Below, in pieces: positions 52,238 to 56,603 of a DNA stretch of 56,603 nucleotides. Under the pieces are notes generated by a model. It saw only the letters and a list, made by a program, of their open reading frames with translations, searched no databases and was not told the origin of the DNA. The DNA is taken from assembly GCA_001874265.1 (NCBI GenBank), contig MPDD01000015.1, positions 1-56,603 on the forward strand. Reading direction: 5' to 3'. The first letter of the stretch is position 1, and every line of letters begins with the position of its first letter. The DNA is from Bacteroidetes bacterium MedPE-SWsnd-G1 (GTDB lineage Bacteria > Bacteroidota > Bacteroidia > Flavobacteriales > Flavobacteriaceae). Made by a program: the position numbers and the translations under genes.

Positions 52238-53926
52238 TTATTTCTTCTTAGTTGTAATTTCAATCACGCCGTTTTTAGCCTTATCTCCATATTTTTTCTC
52301 AGCAGATTCTCCCTTTAATACATTCATGCTTTCAATTTTATTTGGGTCTAAATCTTCCATAGTTTTATAAGGCATTTCTTTTCCGTCTACAATTATTAGT
52401 GGTTTTTTATCACTATCAGAAAGTTTAATTTGTACATCGCTTTCGCCATCCGTGTCCTCTCTGATAAAAATGGCACCTCCGGTTTCACCTTCCGTTTTTA
52501 TTTCAATTACTTCATGTTTTTCTTTATCTCCATCTCTGGTAACCCAAACGTTTTTATCGCTTTTAACTTCGACAACTTTATGATCTCCTTCGTCTGTAAT
52601 TATTTCAATAGTTTTATCTCCATCTTTAGTTACCCAAACATTTTTACCCTTTTCTATTTCTATGACCTGAGGGTTTTCTCCATCCGTTTTTATTTCTTTA
52701 ATGATGTGCTTCTCATGGTCACCATCATTGGTTCTAATTACAAAAACATTTTCTCCTTTTTCATGCAAATGAGAATGTTCTGTTGTGTTTCCAATTGAAA
52801 GGTTTTTACCACCTTTTTCGAAACTTATTTTAATAGTATTTATTGGTTCATCAGAACTTGTAGAGAAATTAGCACTCGAATGTTTAGAACTTAAATCAAT
52901 TTTAATTCCGGTTATTTCATCATCACTATTTCTCTTAATATTTTTAAATTTTGCAGTTATTTCTTTTTCAGAAAATAAAGTTGTGAGTTTATCAAAATCT
53001 TTAGTTTCTTTCGTTATCAAAAACGCTTCAATATTTTCATGAACTTCCTTTACTTTTATTTCTTTTACCGATGGTTTTTGAGCCACAACCTTAGTTTGGA
53101 ACGTTAATATGAAAGCCGTTAAAAGAGGTAAAACTAAAGCAAACTTCCATTGGTTTTTATTTTGAGATTTGTTTTTGTGTAACATAATTATTCTTTTTTT
53201 GATTAATGAATTATAAAAGTTATTAGCCAATGCTAATTGATTGGTATTTGTACTTGATTTAAGTAATAGTTTTTGATATGATTTTTTACAGGTTAGCTGT
53301 TCTTGCGATACAGAATCTGCTATAAACTCTAAATTTTGTTGTAGATCTTTTTTGTAAAACCAAGAAAAGGGATTGAACCAAAAAGTGATTGTCATGACTT
53401 GTGATAAAAGCACATCGAAAGAATGCCACTGATAAGCATGTACCTTTTCATGGGTTAATATTTGTGTTAATTCTTCTTGTTTAAAGAGAGTTGGGTTGTA
53501 AACGATATATTGAAAAAATGAAAATGGAGAAATAGCGGCATCCGTCTCAATGATTTTAAAACCTTCAATATTTTTTGAGTTTCCTATTATAATAAATCTT
53601 AAAAGAGAACTCAAGGAAATAAGTAATTTAATTGAAATAAGCAGTACACCAGTTAAATAAATAGTTTGAATTAATTGCATCCAATCAAAGGATTCTTCCG
53701 TGGCAGTTGGTGCTGTTGCGTTCACATTGTCTATTATAAAGGGTAAGGTTGTTATTTGTTGTTCGGTATAAATCGGAACAACAATTAACGGAATACAAAG
53801 AGAAGAGATGATACCGACAATTAGAAAAATTCGATTCGATTGAAAAAAGGTCTCTCGCTCTAGTAATAGTTTGTATACAATATAGAATATAGCGAGTATA
53901 GCCGATGCTTTTATAAAATAGTCCAT
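52238..53926 (-). CDS. BlaR1-type M56 membrane peptidase with repeat linker and plug-like tail
   Basis: A 562-residue sensor-protease. Membrane helices at about 3-21, 34-51, 86-107 and 259-279. The M56 zinc motif H159-E-K-V-H163 with third ligand E200 (LEFIADS) lies in the cytoplasmic loop, as in BlaR1/MecR1, which cleave or free the BlaI repressor. There is no beta-lactam-binding domain. Instead the periplasmic part has a charged region with about three repeats around NVWVTKDGDK (385-475) and ends in a TonB-plug-like segment (PLIIVDGKEMPYKTM ... IESMNVLKGESAEKKYG ... NGVIEITT). Four bases downstream of the blaI-type gene. Confidence 0.9.
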   Translation of the reverse strand: MDYFIKASAILAIFYIVYKLLLERETFFQSNRIFLIVGIISSLCIPLIVVPIYTEQQITTLPFIIDNVNATAPTATEESFDWMQLIQTIYLTGVLLISIKLLISLSSLLRFIIIGNSKNIEGFKIIETDAAISPFSFFQYIVYNPTLFKQEELTQILTHEKVHAYQWHSFDVLLSQVMTITFWFNPFSWFYKKDLQQNLEFIADSVSQEQLTCKKSYQKLLLKSSTNTNQLALANNFYNSLIKKRIIMLHKNKSQNKNQWKFALVLPLLTAFILTFQTKVVAQKPSVKEIKVKEVHENIEAFLITKETKDFDKLTTLFSEKEITAKFKNIKRNSDDEITGIKIDLSSKHSSANFSTSSDEPINTIKISFEKGGKNLSIGNTTEHSHLHEKGENVFVIRTNDGDHEKHIIKEIKTDGENPQVIEIEKGKNVWVTKDGDKTIEIITDEGDHKVVEVKSDKNVWVTRDGDKEKHEVIEIKTEGETGGAIFIREDTDGESDVQIKLSDSDKKPLIIVDGKEMPYKTMEDLDPNKIESMNVLKGESAEKKYGDKAKNGVIEITTKKK

Positions 53927-53930
53927 CCTT

Positions 53931-54287
53931 TTATTTATTGCTTTCTATTAGTTTAATAATTTCTTTTAGTTCTTCTACGCTTATCTTTTCTTCTTTGGCA
54001 AAAAATGAGACTACATTTTTATAAGAGTTTTCAAAATAATTATTGATTGTCTTATTCATAAAACCTTTGCGATATTCTTCTTTCGGAATTGCAGGATAGT
54101 ATTGATGAGTTTTGCCGTAAGCAACATGCTTAACAAAACCTTTCTCTTCCATTTTTCTAATAGTTGTGGAAACAGTATTGTAATGAGGTGAACTTGGAAG
54201 TTCTTCTACAATTTCTTTTACGAATGCTCTTTCTAAGTGCCAAAGGGCTTGCATTATCTCTTCTTCCTTGTTGGTTAGTTTTTCCAT
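53931..54287 (-). CDS. BlaI/MecI/CopY-family repressor
   Basis: A 118-residue winged-helix repressor. The family pattern LTNKEEEIMQALWHLERAFVKEIVE, then HYNTVSTTIRKMEEKGFVKH (recognition helix and wing) and a C-terminal dimerisation helix. The dimer is normally inactivated by proteolysis through the partner M56 protein, whose gene follows after four bases. A perfect inverted repeat in its own promoter indicates autoregulation. No beta-lactamase gene is present, so the regulon is something other than penicillin resistance. Confidence 0.94.
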   Translation of the reverse strand: MEKLTNKEEEIMQALWHLERAFVKEIVEELPSSPHYNTVSTTIRKMEEKGFVKHVAYGKTHQYYPAIPKEEYRKGFMNKTINNYFENSYKNVVSFFAKEEKISVEELKEIIKLIESNK

Positions 54288-54311
54288 TTATACATTTAAT
54301 ATTGACTGAAA

Positions 54312-54342
54312 CAAACGTATAACTATTTTTGTAGTTATACAA
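54312..54342 (-). promoter_or_regulatory. Promoter of the BlaI-M56 operon
   Basis: The minus strand reads TTG (54342-54340), a 20-base spacer and TACGTTTG (54319-54312), a consensus Bacteroidota promoter with a leader of about 20 bases to the ATG. Confidence 0.75.
54317..54340. promoter_or_regulatory. BlaI-type operator
   Basis: GTATAACTA, a 6-base spacer and TAGTTATAC form a perfect 9-bp inverted repeat that fills the spacer between the -33 and -7 elements. The half-site contains the AC(T)A core of BlaI/MecI operators, with dimensions right for a BlaI dimer. Binding would block RNA polymerase. Confidence 0.82.
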
Positions 54343-54418
54343 CTAATAAAATCGTTTTAACAAAAAATTAAGTGAATTTGTTTTTCAAATTCTCTTAAGA
54401 AACACTTTAAAATTCATC

Positions 54419-54426
54419 TATATTTG
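54419..54426 (+). promoter_or_regulatory. Probable -7 box of the antiporter gene
   Basis: TATATTTG fits TAnnTTTG 16 bases before the ATG; no -33 at normal spacing. Confidence 0.45.
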
Positions 54427-54442
54427 TGCAAAACTTATTTTA

Positions 54443-55378
54443 ATGAATCTATTGTTTATAGTACTTGGCTTGGCCTTATTAATAGTAGGAGGGAACTGGT
54501 TGCTAAAATCTGCTGTTGGATTTTCTTTACGATTAAATATTCCGAAAATTGTAATAGGAATGACGGTGGTTTCATTCGCAACATCCGCTCCAGAACTCAT
54601 AGTAAGTTTAAAGTCAGCCTTAAATGGTTATGCCGATTTGGCTTTGGGAAATGTAATAGGTTCAAATATTGCAAACTTAGGTTTGGTGTTGGGAATAACG
54701 GTAATTATATCAACTATTACAGTTCAAAAAAGTTTTTATAAAACAGATTGGCCTGTAATGATGATTGCGTCATTACTCTTGTATTTCTTTATTATTTATG
54801 ACGGAGAAATTCAAAAATTTGAAGGGCTAACCTTATTTCTTTTATTGATTGTGTTTTTGATTTATCTATTGAGATTTCAAAAAACTGCAGTTATAGATGA
54901 AATGCCAGATGATGATGTTGAGTTGCCCTTGTATAAAAATGTGTTTTTTTTAGCAATAGGGGCTTTAGCGCTTTGGGGTGGTTCTGAACTATTAATAGAA
55001 GGAGCTGTTTTAATGGCTGTTGATTTAGGTGTTGGTGAAAGAATAATAGGAATTACAATAGTTTCCGTAGGAACTAGTATTCCGGAGTTAGCAGCCTCGA
55101 TAATAGCTGTCATAAAAAAGGAAAAAGCAATTTCCTTAGGTAATTTAATAGGCTCAAATGTGTTTAATATATTGGCGGTTTTAGGAATTACATCAATGAT
55201 TACTCCGATAAAAGTAAGGGATCAAGCACTGTTAACCAACGATATTTATTGGATGTTAGGGTTTGCGATTTTAGTTTTCCCATTGGTATTTTTTCCATCA
55301 AAATTAAAATTGGGTAAATTGGAAGGTGTCATTTTACTAGGGCTTTATATTTTCTTTATTTATCAAACTATAAATTAA
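54443..55378 (+). CDS. Calcium/sodium antiporter (CaCA family, YrbG-type)
   Basis: A 311-residue inner membrane exchanger with ten hydrophobic segments in two inverted halves. Each half carries the CaCA alpha repeats: SFATSAPELIVSLKSA with GNVIGSNIANLG, and SVGTSIPELAASIIA with GNLIGSNVFNIL; the acidic Glu of each PEL is a cation ligand. A charged cytoplasmic loop (DEMPDDDVELP) separates the halves. Exports Ca2+ or takes up Na+ (direction unknown). Transcribed alone, ending at a strong terminator. Confidence 0.94.
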   Translation: MNLLFIVLGLALLIVGGNWLLKSAVGFSLRLNIPKIVIGMTVVSFATSAPELIVSLKSALNGYADLALGNVIGSNIANLGLVLGITVIISTITVQKSFYKTDWPVMMIASLLLYFFIIYDGEIQKFEGLTLFLLLIVFLIYLLRFQKTAVIDEMPDDDVELPLYKNVFFLAIGALALWGGSELLIEGAVLMAVDLGVGERIIGITIVSVGTSIPELAASIIAVIKKEKAISLGNLIGSNVFNILAVLGITSMITPIKVRDQALLTNDIYWMLGFAILVFPLVFFPSKLKLGKLEGVILLGLYIFFIYQTIN

Positions 55379-55386
55379 TGCAAAAA

Positions 55387-55414
55387 AAAAGAGCCTTCAA
55401 TTGAAGGCTCTTTT
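55387..55414. terminator. Bidirectional terminator between the antiporter and glutamine synthetase
   Basis: A perfect 28-bp palindrome (AAAAGAGCCTTCAA and its complement) between convergent genes, with A/T runs on both sides. Confidence 0.88.
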
Positions 55415-55459
55415 AAATTATGAACAGTGTGTTAAACAGATTTAACCAAAATGGTTAAA

Positions 55460-56473
55460 TTATTTAATTGGTTTAACCGTTTTAATAATTCTCGCAGCAA
55501 TTTTATATGGATCAGCATTTGAAGCAGGTCTTCTATCTTCTAGCCATCCTTTGTATCCTTTTTCTACAGCAATAATTGGAATACGAATAGATGCCCCTCT
55601 ATCAGAAACACCCCAAGAGAAATCATTGATTGACGCTGTTTCATGTAGTCCTGTTAAACGCTCATCATTATATTGACCATAAACTGCAATATGCTCTTTT
55701 GTTACAGGTCTAAATGCCTCACAAATTTCAGCGTATTTTTCAGCAGACCCACACTCTCTCAATATTGAGTTAGAGAAATTCGCATGCATTCCTGAACCAT
55801 TCCAATCTCCTTTAACTGGTTTTGGATGATATTCTATATAATAGTGATGTTTTTCAGTTAAACGATCTAGTAAGTATCTTGCAATCCAAATTTCATCTCC
55901 TGCTTTCTTAGCACCTTTTGCAAATAATTGAAATTCCCATTGTCCAGCAGCAACCTCTTGGTTAATACCTTCAAAATTCAATCCAGCTTCAATACATAAA
56001 TCAGCATGTTCTTCAACTAACTCTCTACCCCAAGTGTTTTTACCACCAACAGAGCAATAATACATACCTTGTGGACCTGGATACCCTCCAATTGGGAACC
56101 CTAATGGCAATTGAGTTCTAGAATCCATTAAAAAGTATTCTTGTTCAAATCCAAACCAAAAATCGTTATCATCATCATCAATAGTAGCACGCCCGTTTGA
56201 TTCGTGTGGAGTACCGTCAGCGTTGTAAACCTCCGTCATAACTAAATATCCGTTAATTCTAGCAGGATCAGGGTAAATTGCTACAGGTTTTAATAAACAG
56301 TCAGAAGATCCACCTTCGGCTTGTTGTGTAGATGAACCGTCAAAAGACCAATCTCCTAATTCTTCAATTGTTCCTTGAAAATTTTCATGTTCTTCAACTT
56401 TAGTTTTACTTCTAAGATTTTGAGTTGGCTTATAACCATCCAACCAAATGTACTCTAATTTTATTTTAGCCAT
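55460..56473 (-). CDS. Glutamine synthetase, short GSII-like form with beta-grasp domain
   Basis: Makes glutamine from glutamate, ammonia and ATP. The 337-residue protein is the short eukaryotic-like (GSII) type, not the 470-residue GSI. Features: N-terminal beta-grasp (KIKLEYIWLDGYKPTQNLRS), GDWSFDGSSTQQAEG, the metal motif FGFEQEYF, the ATP/metal region NGSGMHANFS, and SWGVSDRGASIRIP near the C-terminus. ATG 56473 was chosen: the frame runs 39 codons further, but that part is not GS-like and covers the -7 box. In many flavobacteria a GSIII gene lies next to it, outside this window. Confidence 0.92.
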   Translation of the reverse strand: MAKIKLEYIWLDGYKPTQNLRSKTKVEEHENFQGTIEELGDWSFDGSSTQQAEGGSSDCLLKPVAIYPDPARINGYLVMTEVYNADGTPHESNGRATIDDDDNDFWFGFEQEYFLMDSRTQLPLGFPIGGYPGPQGMYYCSVGGKNTWGRELVEEHADLCIEAGLNFEGINQEVAAGQWEFQLFAKGAKKAGDEIWIARYLLDRLTEKHHYYIEYHPKPVKGDWNGSGMHANFSNSILRECGSAEKYAEICEAFRPVTKEHIAVYGQYNDERLTGLHETASINDFSWGVSDRGASIRIPIIAVEKGYKGWLEDRRPASNADPYKIAARIIKTVKPIK

Positions 56474-56516
56474 AATTTTATTTTGTTTAAATAGACAATT
56501 GAAAAATATTCCGTTG

Positions 56517-56524
56517 CAAATATA
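56517..56524 (-). promoter_or_regulatory. Probable -7 box of the glutamine synthetase gene
   Basis: The minus strand reads TATATTTG, matching TAnnTTTG, 43 bases before ATG 56473. It supports the shorter start codon. Confidence 0.5.
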
Positions 56525-56603
56525 AAATATTTGACAAATACTCGTAAAAAATAGGGGTGATTTTAACATCTGTAATATTATTTTTGTCAATACCCCATTT
56601 TTT

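Noticed and set aside
52238..54287. Beta-lactam resistance module (blaI-blaR1)
   Set aside because: No beta-lactamase or PBP2a gene is present and the M56 protein lacks the penicillin-binding sensor domain.
56474..56590. N-terminal extension of the glutamine synthetase by 39 residues
   Set aside because: The added part has no GS similarity and covers the predicted -7 box; ATG 56473 gives the family's normal N-terminus.

Overview
The window is 56.6 kb of chromosome from a member of the Bacteroidota, almost certainly family Flavobacteriaceae. Four things point there: the gliding/type IX secretion genes gldK-gldL-gldM-gldN and porT; the exosortase-F pair; low-GC coding DNA with very short gaps; and Bacteroidota-type promoters (TTTG, about 18 bases, TAnnTTTG), several of which can be read directly. 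No genus can be named. No rRNA, insertion sequence, prophage, integrase or CRISPR array was seen, so this is core genome rather than an island.

Layout. 1-4.6 kb: class II aldolase, the Omp85-type lipoprotein TamL and a divergent SpoU rRNA methyltransferase. 4.6-6.9 kb: operon nifU-like, ubiE/menG, porT. 7.1-9.7 kb: a FadL-type outer membrane protein and a lipoprotein carrying GGYPPYW repeats. 9.8-11.7 kb: proS, tRNA-Glu, rpsT. 11.8-18.8 kb: cell-shape cluster purH, mreB, mreC, mreD, mrdA (PBP2), rodA. 18.9-20.8 kb: GAF protein, divergent xrtF and its partner, metal-binding lipoprotein. 20.9-27.3 kb: groES-groEL and the operon miaB, sigma-54 activator, lptE, TPR protein, secG. 27.5-35.8 kb: topA, an arginase-fold protein with a damaged metal site, then gldKLMN, the core and motor of type IX secretion. 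35.9-43.5 kb: FAD oxidoreductase, DUF983 protein, ABC-F ATPase, PLP deaminase family, glucosaminidase-LysM lipoprotein, Spy-like protein, M49-like peptidase. 43.5-49.7 kb: pyrF, tpiA, prmA, clpS and two tandem M28 peptidases. 49.9-50.4 kb: a small membrane protein, tRNA-Arg and a 49-residue ORF. 50.4-54.3 kb: a BlaI/M56 regulatory operon with its operator. 54.4 kb to the end: Na/Ca-type antiporter and a short GSII-type glutamine synthetase.

Most genes serve envelope building (TamL, LptE, SecG, Mre/PBP2/RodA, glucosaminidase), secretion and gliding (GldKLMN, PorT) and central metabolism. The best candidates for new biology are: the BlaI-M56-CarboxypepD-thioredoxin operon, whose promoter holds a perfect operator in its spacer; the arginase-fold protein beside gldK, which has lost three of six metal ligands; the receiver-less sigma-54 activator in an envelope operon beside groESL; the helically phased TTTAACA repeats before the M28 peptidase pair; and two small ORFs.
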